Below are positions 55,401 to 62,849 of a stretch of DNA of 64,000 nucleotides, piece after piece. Source of the stretch: Marinomonas sp. SBI8L (lineage in GTDB: Bacteria > Pseudomonadota > Gammaproteobacteria > Pseudomonadales > Marinomonadaceae); assembly GCF_001624705.1 (NCBI RefSeq), contig NZ_JSEO01000004.1:1-64000 (forward strand), written 5' to 3'. The notes beneath the pieces were generated by a model that saw nothing but the letters and a program-made list of their open reading frames with translations, was not told the DNA's origin and did no database searches. Position numbers and translations under genes: made by a program. Within the stretch, counting starts at the first letter, position 1. Every line of letters starts with the position of its first letter.

Positions 55401-56023
55401 AATCGATCTACGCAGTTTTCTTTATTGAAAATGGGCAAAATATGAATATTATTCCAATAGCTTGTACCATTGTTCTTAACATCTTGAATCGTCGTTTCAT
55501 AAGTATCATAGTTAGAAAGAGATTGAGAAAACTTTTCATATTCAGATGCACTCTCTTTTATTTTTTTAATAAAAAGAGATGACTCCCCTAAAACACTTTC
55601 TTTACCTTTTCCGGTGATATTTAAATATTCATCATTCACATAACAAACTGTGCAGCTAAAATCATTATTATAAAATTCAGTTATGCCCACATTAGCAATT
55701 TCAATTGCTTTAGACTGAATAAAAACGCGTTCTTTCAAAAAAATATTTTCATTTAAAATATTCTCAAAAACAGAATGATCTTCATCATTTTTCATTTCCA
55801 ACTTATGAGTAAAGTCATCAAGCTCTTTATCTTTAAAAAAGATAATTTTCTCAACAATGTTAAATATATAAAAACCTAAAACGAACAGAAGAAATGATGT
55901 TAGAGCAAACATAATACTCAACATTGGCTCTATATGGTCTTGAAAAAAAGCGCTGATTACATCAACAAGTAAAAACGTGGTTAAGAACGAAAAGAACATA
56001 ATTTTTGTCTTTTTGATGTCCAT
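52484..56023 (-). CDS. Hybrid sensor histidine kinase with PAS, receiver and HPt domains
   Basis: 1179 residues. Two transmembrane helices (about 7-27 and 36-56), three PAS domains (about 100-215, 250-365, 385-500), dimerisation domain with phospho-His528 (MSHEIRTPMNG), HATPase (NVLGNAVKF to GGTGLGLSI), a degenerate receiver (about 760-890, with FDMLLLCPEY where an Asp is expected), a normal receiver (VAEDQPTN, ILTDCHMPIMDG) and a C-terminal HPt domain with the His in AHAAKGAANS. It is a complete phosphorelay in one chain. It precedes the response regulator by 19 bp, which receives the signal. Confidence 0.95.
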   Translation of the reverse strand: MDIKKTKIMFFSFLTTFLLVDVISAFFQDHIEPMLSIMFALTSFLLFVLGFYIFNIVEKIIFFKDKELDDFTHKLEMKNDEDHSVFENILNENIFLKERVFIQSKAIEIANVGITEFYNNDFSCTVCYVNDEYLNITGKGKESVLGESSLFIKKIKESASEYEKFSQSLSNYDTYETTIQDVKNNGTSYWNNIHILPIFNKENCVDRFLAVHIDITEICNAENFSESANLALEEILHTTNNKLESSQNRMKAVFKSAIDGMFIANDNEELLDINESALKMFGYEKENIIGKRFSTLLEFSDDSDMNLVSINYITQTQLSGETIETTGKSCDNEIFPLSIHANSFVFNNEIFYFGTLRDISVAKVTEYELNLSKKHLQKILHRLNLATEAGGIGIWNWSFITNELEWDDRMYSLYDIDKEDSLNNYEMWRGRVLPEDVDTAENELALARETLSQFNSEFRIRLKSGEVHWIKAAADVIFDEDTGEAVGMGGVNIDITKEKNAQEFLRQESEIAQAANEAKSMFLANMSHEIRTPMNGVVGMVSLLHETDMNQDQQIMVSTIRDSALTLLNIINDILDFSKIEAGQMSLEIIPVDFQLVVERTADVLWLQANNKNISIYITHDPKIPQTIMSDGVRLSQILINVLGNAVKFCGGDEHSFGEIWLKTYLNSQGDKDSVDIIIADNGIGMTKKQLSKLFTAFTQADTSTTRMYGGTGLGLSITKTLLEMMGGTISVKSEIGMGSTFKINVPIETASLNQQESNEIDLSSKKILCIYSDANLKSAVQENLEYYECDLSFVTTIDKAEVVLCHAKNEGEAFDMLLLCPEYSLDDIQERKESHVGYDAYDDLKIVSMTNNPSKSKGIVKPNSYILAAHPLKPSNFINAIASLFGICSPNIQSDSTLKEALLDSSNDSSVGTDAFILVAEDQPTNRDVLQRQLTRLGYRCEMANDGKAALNKWKKGEFDLILTDCHMPIMDGFELTKEVRLMESQDKSLGHTPVIAITANALVGSAEQCIASGMDDYLSKPVELSELGKALQKWIRQASLTRAVEGKEETQLNHKSIDIAEAIDNSPINLSKLNDILGTLDDEVIIPLLEGYWESVCDDFDKLKQALDLHNSQELQELAHAAKGAANSAGADALAEQLLKIQNTATQQEWDELSELYAKSVNELEKIKQYLQQESII

Positions 56024-56200
56024 ACAATCTCCCTGTTTAACCTTTCATATCCTATTGTTATCTGTAAAGAATTATAGGTGAAATTAATTTATGCACAGGG
56101 ATTTATACGTTTAATTTTATGATTTTTAATGAACGAGACTCACAAATATCAAAGTTTTCTAAAGAAAAAACGAACCTCTGAACGAGATTTAGTGATAGGC

Positions 56201-56234
56201 AAAAAAAACCAACTAACTATTACTAGCTAGTTGG
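56201..56234 (-). terminator. Intrinsic terminator after alpha/beta hydrolase gene
   Basis: CCAACTA (56209-56215) pairs with TAGTTGG (56228-56234) with further pairs in the loop, and the minus strand ends in eight T residues (56201-56208). It lies 63 bp after the hydrolase stop. Confidence 0.85.
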
Positions 56235-56296
56235 CTAAAAATACCAATCAAGCTGACAGACTTAACCGGTATATAAGAAGAAGTTAACTATTTAAT

Positions 56297-57166
56297 TTAC
56301 TTACCTTTAACAAGATTAAAGAAATGAGTATCACTGGCGACAAAATCTGAGATCGCCTTCAGAACTGGCTGAGCTTTTAGAATTTTTCTATGTCCAAAAC
56401 CTTGAGTTGTCATCAAGTGAGCATTTTGTAGCACACTTTCCAGTCGTTTAGATTCACTGTGCAGTACCTCTTTATCACTCTCATCATGAATCAACAGAGT
56501 GGGGATTTGGCATTCTTGTAATAAGTTAGTGGCATCAAGTTGATGAAATGGAACACCCACATATTGAGCAATACGAGCAATGAAATGATCAGAAGTCCGC
56601 TTATTAAAACCGATTAAACTAACAAAATGTCTAATTGAATTTTCAATTGAAGAAGGGCCAGATATTAAAACCATTTTCTCTGGCGATACACCCTGACCGA
56701 CGGCGATAGACGTAGCAGAAGCCCCCATAGAGTGGCCAATAATTACACTAAACTCGCCTAAAGACTGCTCAGCTAATAATATCGTTTGCGCAAAAAGGTT
56801 AGCATTAGATGATTTCCCCGGTGATTGGCCGTGACCTGGCATATCTAAGCCTACTACGTTATAACCTTGTTCGAGCAAACCATCGACCAAACCGTACATA
56901 TGAGTTGCCCTACTTTCCCAACCATGTACTAACAAGATCTGTTTATTATTTGATTTAGCTGCCTCAGCACGCCATTTAATTGCGCTTACTTCATCACCTA
57001 AATTGATTCGTTCACCTTTTAATTCAGCTCTTAGCTCCCAATCTTTCACTTCAGAACGCTTAGGTTTTAAGAAAACTTCAGCAAATTTATGAGCAGTATC
57101 CGCCGAAGCAATCAAGCTGGTAAGCTGGTTCTTTAAACGGAAAAGTGTAAATGCGATATTCATCAT
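56297..57166 (-). CDS. Alpha/beta hydrolase
   Basis: 289 residues. The nucleophile elbow GHSMGASAT carries the catalytic Ser, LVHGWESRATHMYG holds the oxyanion-hole HGW segment, and DMPGHGQSPG follows. A catalytic Asp (HDESDKEV) and His (GFGHRKIL) complete the triad. Substrate unknown. An operator identical to the one at the TetR start lies about 50 bp upstream of its start, so it is probably under TetR control and induced with it. A terminator follows at 56201. Confidence 0.9.
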   Translation of the reverse strand: MMNIAFTLFRLKNQLTSLIASADTAHKFAEVFLKPKRSEVKDWELRAELKGERINLGDEVSAIKWRAEAAKSNNKQILLVHGWESRATHMYGLVDGLLEQGYNVVGLDMPGHGQSPGKSSNANLFAQTILLAEQSLGEFSVIIGHSMGASATSIAVGQGVSPEKMVLISGPSSIENSIRHFVSLIGFNKRTSDHFIARIAQYVGVPFHQLDATNLLQECQIPTLLIHDESDKEVLHSESKRLESVLQNAHLMTTQGFGHRKILKAQPVLKAISDFVASDTHFFNLVKGK

Positions 57167-57215
57167 TTAGCCTCGGCTATTCATCTTTTAATAAGGTGTT
57201 TTCAATAAAGCCTAA

Positions 57216-57233
57216 ACCTGACGTAAGGTAGGT
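57216..57233 (-). promoter_or_regulatory. TetR operator copy upstream of alpha/beta hydrolase
   Basis: On the minus strand it reads ACCTACCTTACGTCAGGT, identical in 18 of 18 bases to the site at the TetR start (57841-57858). It lies between the TetR stop and the hydrolase start. Confidence 0.8.
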
Positions 57234-57250
57234 TTTTAAGGCAAATTTTT

Positions 57251-57838
57251 TTAATCTGTTCTTTGATCCGGCATTAGATAGCAGTTGATGACTTTCACAG
57301 CACTTTCAAAGGCTTGTTTAGAGTCATAGATGCGACACACTAATAGACAACCTTGTATACATGACACTATCCACTGGGTAAGTTCATCAATACTTTGCCC
57401 TTGATCTTTAAAGTCACCGTTTTCTATACCAGCGGTTAATACACTCTTGAGCCCTTTAGACTGAGTAATTAGTAGTTTTTTAACCGTTTCTTGAACAGGT
57501 GGCGATAACTTATCCCACTCACCAGCAAAAGCGCCAGCTGGACAAAGTTTTTCGCTTGGAATCACGTATAAACGATAGATATTAAAGTAATAATCAAGTC
57601 GTTGTTTTGGTGTTTTACCTATACCTCTCTCAAAACTTTCACGTAAATCTATGTTTGCCCTTTCTAATAAAGCCAAGGTCAAATCATCTTTAGATTCAAA
57701 ATGATAATACATGCTCCCTTTTTTGATGCCCGTGCGTTTAGCTAGCTCTTGAAAACTAACCCCACTGATTGACTGGCGCTGAACCAAGTCTTGCGCTGCA
57801 TCTAGGATGGCGGTACGTGTGTCTTTATTAATACTCAT
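57251..57838 (-). CDS. TetR-family transcriptional regulator
   Basis: 195 residues. N-terminal helix-turn-helix (SGVSFQELAKRTGIKKGSMY) and a C-terminal ligand domain of the TetR_C_6 type (PAGAFAGEW motif, typical of the AcrR/NemR-like LfrR group). It is in tandem with the hydrolase gene, 84 bp upstream. Its RBS lies within the operator at 57841, so it probably represses itself. Likely ligand is the hydrolase substrate or a related toxic compound. Confidence 0.93.
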   Translation of the reverse strand: MSINKDTRTAILDAAQDLVQRQSISGVSFQELAKRTGIKKGSMYYHFESKDDLTLALLERANIDLRESFERGIGKTPKQRLDYYFNIYRLYVIPSEKLCPAGAFAGEWDKLSPPVQETVKKLLITQSKGLKSVLTAGIENGDFKDQGQSIDELTQWIVSCIQGCLLVCRIYDSKQAFESAVKVINCYLMPDQRTD

Positions 57839-57840
57839 TC

Positions 57841-57858
57841 ACCTACCTTACGTCAGGT
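57841..57858 (+). promoter_or_regulatory. TetR operator at the TetR gene start
   Basis: ACCTACCTTACGTCAGGT, an imperfect palindrome two bases upstream of the TetR ATG (57838). It contains the AAGGTAGG ribosome site on the minus strand. Second copy at 57216-57233 in inverted orientation. Confidence 0.82.
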
Positions 57859-57982
57859 GTGTGATTTGTGTCAACATCGCATTATGAAATATCTGTTTCT
57901 TAATCAGAACAATAAATCCAAAACAACTTAATATTTTCTAAATTAGTATTTATAGACAATCACTTAACTAGTCTTGACTCAA

Positions 57983-58738
57983 TTAAACTGCTTGTAAAAT
58001 TAAACTGAATCCTGATGTAAATAAAATAAGGTAAACAAACTGCTTCATTCGTTTTGAGGAAAAAGGTAACGGAAAATAACCTACTGCAAGGGTCGCTAAA
58101 ATAACCACAGGAACACCTAATGCACTTAATAAGTAGGCTTGTTCATTCACCTCTTGGCTGGTTATGACGAATGCTAAACGAATCACTGAAGTAAAAGTAA
58201 ACGCCATTAAAAGCGTCGCTCTTATCGTTTCAAAACTAATGTTTTGACGATACATAATATAAGTCATAGGCGGGCCGAAAGCCGCAAACATTCCCCCCAT
58301 GACACCAGAAATAAGGCCACTTAGGAGATAGCCAAATTTACTCGTTTTGGATGTTTTTTCACTCACCTTAATTAGCATGGCTAAACTACTAATAAGAATA
58401 CAACAGCCAAGAATGAGCTTGAGCAAAGCAAGCTGACTCTCACCAAAATAAGCTAATAAGTAAACGCCTAAAAAAGTCGCCGGCACACACGGAATTAAAA
58501 GATACCCTAACGCTAATTTATCAACTTTACGCCATAAGCGACCTTGTAAACCAATAGAAGAGTTTACCAAGCTTAAGAAGCTGACAACAAAGGCGGTTAC
58601 TTCAATAGGCGCTAAATCAAAAGCCGTTACACCACTCATGACAACGAGAGCAAACGCAAAACCCGTACTGGCTTGTATATAACTAGCTAAGATCAAAAAA
58701 ACCAATAATAAAATATGTGTTACGTCTAACATGGCCAC
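57983..58738 (-). CDS. TauE/SafE-family permease
   Basis: 251 residues, about eight membrane segments, with the ASTGFAFALVVMSG first motif and SGVMGGMFAAFGPPMTY second motif of the TauE/SafE family. Substrate probably an organosulfur or sulfite-like anion. It is not closely related in sequence to the member at 14373. Lone gene between TetR and the dpp-like operon. Confidence 0.85.
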   Translation of the reverse strand: MAMLDVTHILLLVFLILASYIQASTGFAFALVVMSGVTAFDLAPIEVTAFVVSFLSLVNSSIGLQGRLWRKVDKLALGYLLIPCVPATFLGVYLLAYFGESQLALLKLILGCCILISSLAMLIKVSEKTSKTSKFGYLLSGLISGVMGGMFAAFGPPMTYIMYRQNISFETIRATLLMAFTFTSVIRLAFVITSQEVNEQAYLLSALGVPVVILATLAVGYFPLPFSSKRMKQFVYLILFTSGFSLILQAV

Positions 58739-58779
58739 GACCTTTTCATTTTAAAGCGCTTTCTCTAAAATTTAAAAGC

Positions 58780-58807
58780 AAAAAAAGAGCTGCTATAAAA
58801 GCAGCCC
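58780..58807 (-). terminator. Intrinsic terminator of the dpp-like operon
   Basis: GAGCTGCT (58787-58794) pairs with AGCAGCCC (58800-58807) with one G-T pair, and the minus strand then has seven T residues (58780-58786). It lies 107 bp after the last ATPase gene. Confidence 0.75.
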
Positions 58808-58913
58808 AAAAGTGGATATACATTTCAGGAGACTGGTGAGTCTATATATCCAATTCATGTATCTGTTTTAAGCAAACTGATTTATCAAGTCGATAAACAA
58901 GTCTCTCAACAGA

Positions 58914-59894
58914 TTAAATAGCGTCAATAAGATGGCATTGGGCTTGATGTCCACTGGTTGAATACCTCATTTCAGGTACTTGAGAACGACAAATATCTTT
59001 GGCATGTGGACATCGTGTATGAAACTCACAACCCATAGGTCTCTGTAAAAGGCTCGGAACCTCTCCTTGTAATTCAATCCGCTCTGAATGAGCGTCTGGG
59101 TCTGGGTCATGATTAGCAGACAAAAGAGCTTGAGTATAAGGATGCTTAGCCTGCTCAAAAATATCATCTGTATTGCCTTGCTCAATAAATCGGCCTAAGT
59201 ACATTATCCCCATACGATCACTAATATGGCGTACAACACTTAAGTTATGCGTAATAATCAGCAGACTTAGACCTAACTCACTCTGTAGTGTTGCTAGCAG
59301 ATTAAGTATTTCCCCTTGAACAGATACATCCAGCCCGGCGGTTGGCTCATCAGCCACAATGAGTTTAGGTGAAAGGGCCAATGCTCTTGCTACCCCAACT
59401 CGCCTCGCTTGACCTCCACTTAACTGAAAAGGATAACGACTGGCAAAATGAGCAGGTAATCCAACCATAGATAAGAGCCGCCTTGCTTCTTCTGCATAAT
59501 CATCAACTTTGACTCCGTGTATTTTAAATGGCTCGGTAATAAGAGATTCGACTGTTAAGCGCGGGCTCAGTGACCCTATTGGGTCTTGAAACATCATGGC
59601 AATATCTCGACGCAAAGGTCTGAACTGTGAACTACTTAAACCAATTAACTCTTTATCTAGGTATCTGATACTGCCTTCTTGGGCTTTAACTAACCCTGTG
59701 ATAGCTCGTGCTAATGTGGTTTTCCCCGAACCACTCTCTCCCACTATTGCAAAGGTCTCACCAGGTTTAACATTTAAAGAAACACCACAAACGGCATCTA
59801 AAAAAGGGTCATCATCACGCTCAATTAAAGACTTGATAACGGATTTGCTACGAAAACGTACCCTCACATCACGAGCTTCTAATAAATTAAGCAT
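58914..59894 (-). CDS. ABC transporter ATP-binding protein, DppF/OppF-like
   Basis: About 326 residues. Walker A GESGSGKTTL, signature LSGGQARR, Walker B LIVADEPTAGLD and the C-terminal oligopeptide-transporter extension with four cysteines (C-x-F-HTRC-PHAKDIC) that may bind an Fe-S cluster. ATPase of a dipeptide/oligopeptide-type importer. ATG at 59894 has AGGAG six bases upstream; it overlaps the preceding ATPase gene by 8 bp. Confidence 0.92.
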   Translation of the reverse strand: MLNLLEARDVRVRFRSKSVIKSLIERDDDPFLDAVCGVSLNVKPGETFAIVGESGSGKTTLARAITGLVKAQEGSIRYLDKELIGLSSSQFRPLRRDIAMMFQDPIGSLSPRLTVESLITEPFKIHGVKVDDYAEEARRLLSMVGLPAHFASRYPFQLSGGQARRVGVARALALSPKLIVADEPTAGLDVSVQGEILNLLATLQSELGLSLLIITHNLSVVRHISDRMGIMYLGRFIEQGNTDDIFEQAKHPYTQALLSANHDPDPDAHSERIELQGEVPSLLQRPMGCEFHTRCPHAKDICRSQVPEMRYSTSGHQAQCHLIDAI

Positions 59895-60873
59895 AAAGAG
59901 CTCCTGCTTCATTCAATAAGTGGCAACTAGCCATATGATTATCATTTAACTGACTGACTTTAGGCTTATTCTCATGGCAATTTGCACTTGCAGAATCACA
60001 ACGTTCGGCAAAAATACACCCTTTAGGCACTTCGATAAGATCGGGTAAACTACCTAGAATGGTCGGCAAGTCTCTGGTTTTTTGTTTGATGGCAGCAGGA
60101 TCACATTGCAGAAGTTTTTGGGTATAAGGGTGACTAGGGTTATGAAAGATATCCCTAACACTGCCTTTTTCTACCACCTCACCCGAATACATAACCACAA
60201 CTTCATCACACAGCTCAGCAATGACACCAAGATGGTGTGAGATAAACAAAATAGAGCACCCTTGGCTTGCTTGTAACTCTTTCAAACGATAGATAATTTG
60301 CACTTCTAAGGTTGCATCAAGTGCAGTCGTTGGCTCATCAGCAATCAATAGTTCTGGCTCGACTAATAAAGCCATAGCAATGGCAATTCGTTGTAACATG
60401 CCGCCGGAGAATTCATGTGGGTATTGAGATAAGCGGCTTTCAGGATCAGGAATACCAACCTTATCTAACATAGCAGCGGCCTTAGCCGCTTTCTCTTTTT
60501 TGCTTATTTTGTCTCGGTATTGAATATCTATCATTTGATTACCAATCGAGACAACGGGATTTAAGCTCGTCATTGGATCCTGAAACACCATAGAGAAACG
60601 ATCTCCTCTTAATGCTTGCATCTGTTTTTTTGACAAGTTAAACAGCTCATCTTCAGCAAGTTTTACACCGCCTTTAGTCACTTCTGCATTGGAAGCGAGT
60701 AAGTTAATAATGGCACCAATCAAGGTAGATTTACCGCATCCACTCTCACCAACTATGCCTACAATTTTTCCTTTCGGGATTTGCATATTAATATTGCGTA
60801 GAGCTTTCAATTTACCTCTTGGGGTACGGTAATCAATCGATAAGTCATGCACATCTAAAATTAATTCAGTCAT
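59887..60873 (-). CDS. ABC transporter ATP-binding protein, DppD/OppD-like
   Basis: About 328 residues. Walker A GESGCGKSTL, signature FSGGMLQR, Walker B LLIADEPTTALD and the same C-terminal cysteine-bearing extension (PKGCIFAERCDSA). It works as a heterodimer with the DppF-like subunit. ATG at 60873 with AAGGAT upstream is preferred over an upstream start that would overlap the permease gene. Overlaps the following ATPase gene by 8 bp. Confidence 0.92.
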   Translation of the reverse strand: MTELILDVHDLSIDYRTPRGKLKALRNINMQIPKGKIVGIVGESGCGKSTLIGAIINLLASNAEVTKGGVKLAEDELFNLSKKQMQALRGDRFSMVFQDPMTSLNPVVSIGNQMIDIQYRDKISKKEKAAKAAAMLDKVGIPDPESRLSQYPHEFSGGMLQRIAIAMALLVEPELLIADEPTTALDATLEVQIIYRLKELQASQGCSILFISHHLGVIAELCDEVVVMYSGEVVEKGSVRDIFHNPSHPYTQKLLQCDPAAIKQKTRDLPTILGSLPDLIEVPKGCIFAERCDSASANCHENKPKVSQLNDNHMASCHLLNEAGALYA

Positions 60874-60877
60874 GGTA

Positions 60878-61774
60878 TTAGATATCCTTACGCAATTTAG
60901 GGTCAAAAATATCCCTCAATGATTCACCTAAAAAGGTGAAACCTAAGGTACATAAAATAAGAGGAATCCCGCCCGCTATAATCATCCAAGGAGTATTACG
61001 AATAAATAAGTAACCATCGTTTAAGATAGTGCCCCAACTTGGCGTTGGAGGCTGAATACCTAAACCTAAAAAGCTCAAGCCAGCTTCAATGGTGATCACA
61101 ATAGGCACATCCATACTGGCAAGAATTAAAAGTTGACCAATAACATTAGGAAGCATATGCACACCTAATATTCTTGGCATGCTGGCACCCAAAGCTCGCT
61201 CAGCCAGAATAAACTCTTGTGCACTAAGTGCTTGAGTTTGCGTTCTAACAACACGACCATAAATGGGTATTGAGGTAACCACTATTACTAGAATAATGGT
61301 GGTTAAGCTAGGTCCTGTTAATGTCACCACTGCTAGAGCAAAGATGATCGTTGGGAATGATCGAACCGTATCAAATAAGGTCACGATAATATGATCCAAC
61401 CAAGCTGGACCAAAGCCTGCAATCAGCCCTAACAACAAACCGAAACCAAGTGCTAATGAGATGGCTGAAAAAGCCACTTTTAATGCTACCTGACTCCCCA
61501 TTAATACTCTGGAAAAAATATCCCTACCAAGTTGGTCTGTGCCAAGCCAATGCTCAGCCGACGGCCCTTTTAAGCGATTCAAAACATCAATAGCAATCGG
61601 ATCGTGAGGCACTATCCAAGGCGCTAAGATTGCACTCCCTACAATTAAGGTAACAAGAATTAGACCCAGTAAACCCAAAGGCTCTTTACAAAGGCGCTTA
61701 ATCGCTAATTTAAAACCTGTTAAAAATTCAAAACTAGGCATAACTAACATCTGCTTGAGGCTTGAAACAGTCAT
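60878..61774 (-). CDS. ABC transporter permease, DppC/OppC-like
   Basis: 298 residues with six membrane segments and the coupling motif EFILAERALGASMPRIL (EAA-loop) that contacts the ATPases. N-terminal part has the OppC_N helix. Pairs with the DppB-like permease 8 bp upstream. Ends 4 bp before the ATPase start. Confidence 0.92.
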   Translation of the reverse strand: MTVSSLKQMLVMPSFEFLTGFKLAIKRLCKEPLGLLGLILVTLIVGSAILAPWIVPHDPIAIDVLNRLKGPSAEHWLGTDQLGRDIFSRVLMGSQVALKVAFSAISLALGFGLLLGLIAGFGPAWLDHIIVTLFDTVRSFPTIIFALAVVTLTGPSLTTIILVIVVTSIPIYGRVVRTQTQALSAQEFILAERALGASMPRILGVHMLPNVIGQLLILASMDVPIVITIEAGLSFLGLGIQPPTPSWGTILNDGYLFIRNTPWMIIAGGIPLILCTLGFTFLGESLRDIFDPKLRKDI

Positions 61775-61782
61775 ACATACTC

Positions 61783-62733
61783 CTAAGCATGGGCTCTAAT
61801 ACGTGGGTCTAAAAGGGCATTAACAAAGTCTGCTAAGGTGGTCACTATGACAAACAAAATGGTGGTAATCAGGACTGATCCCATGACGATTGGGTAGTTT
61901 CTGGTAGATACAGCATCAAAAATCAGCTTACCGATACCAGGTCTTGCAAATACAATTTCTGCAAATAATGCCCCCGAAAGGAGATAACCCACTCCAACAC
62001 CTAATAATGTGATGGTAGGTAGTATGGCAATACGCAAGCTATAACGATAAATGATTACTCTTTCAGGTAAGCCAAAGGCTCTTGCCGTACGGATATGGTT
62101 CGCACCTAAGGTTTCCAACATTGATGAGCGAACTAATCGTGAGATGTAACCGACCCAACCTAGTCCTACTGCTAATGATGGCAAGATAAGATGAGTAAGT
62201 TGGTCTGCGATATCACCTGAATCACCTGCCCCTATGGCTGGTAACCAGCGCAAGGTGACAGAAAAAATGAGTAAGCCATAGATAGCCACAACAAAGGAAG
62301 GAATCGCGATTGTACCAACTGATAGAATAGCGCTGATTTTATCGAACAAAGAATTCTGATAAATAGCAGAATAACAACCAAGAGGAATACCAATCGCTGC
62401 TGCCCACATGATACTGACAAGAATCAAAATCAGGGTATGTGGTAATTGCTCCATTATGATATCAATTACAGGCCTTTGACTAAAAACATCAAAGCCCAAA
62501 TCCCCTTGAAAGACATCCTTAAAGAAGTTAAATAATTGGATCAAAATGGGTTGATCTAACCCCATTTTAACAGCTAACGCTGCTTTCATTTCTTCCGTTG
62601 CCCTTGGCCCTAAAATAATACTGGCCGGGTCTCCTGGAATAGAATGAATCATTAGATATAAAGCCGTTACGGCTAAACATACAATGAGTACACCTAAGCC
62701 ACAGCGTTTAACTAGAAAGAACCACATAATCAT
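61783..62733 (-). CDS. ABC transporter permease, DppB/OppB-like
   Basis: 316 residues with six membrane segments. DppB-type motifs are IPGDPASIILGP near the N-terminus and the EAA-loop HIRTARAFGLPERVI. It builds the transmembrane pore with the DppC-like protein. It follows the binding-protein gene by about 116 bp that include a hairpin at 62811. Confidence 0.92.
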   Translation of the reverse strand: MIMWFFLVKRCGLGVLIVCLAVTALYLMIHSIPGDPASIILGPRATEEMKAALAVKMGLDQPILIQLFNFFKDVFQGDLGFDVFSQRPVIDIIMEQLPHTLILILVSIMWAAAIGIPLGCYSAIYQNSLFDKISAILSVGTIAIPSFVVAIYGLLIFSVTLRWLPAIGAGDSGDIADQLTHLILPSLAVGLGWVGYISRLVRSSMLETLGANHIRTARAFGLPERVIIYRYSLRIAILPTITLLGVGVGYLLSGALFAEIVFARPGIGKLIFDAVSTRNYPIVMGSVLITTILFVIVTTLADFVNALLDPRIRAHA

Positions 62734-62810
62734 CTCACTTAATAACGGGTGAGCACTTAAACCGGGCCAATTTAGGTCTGGCTTAACACTTGAATAAAGG
62801 CAATAACAGA

Positions 62811-62838
62811 TAAAAGAGGCTTAATAAGTTAAGCCTCT
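62811..62838 (-). terminator. Attenuator hairpin between binding-protein and permease genes
   Basis: AGAGGCTTAA (62815-62824) pairs with TTAAGCCTCT (62829-62838) with a 4-nt loop, and the minus strand then has TTTTATC. It lies 12 bp after the binding-protein stop, so it probably lowers permease and ATPase levels relative to the binding protein. Confidence 0.85.
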
Positions 62839-62849
62839 CAACTCAACTA

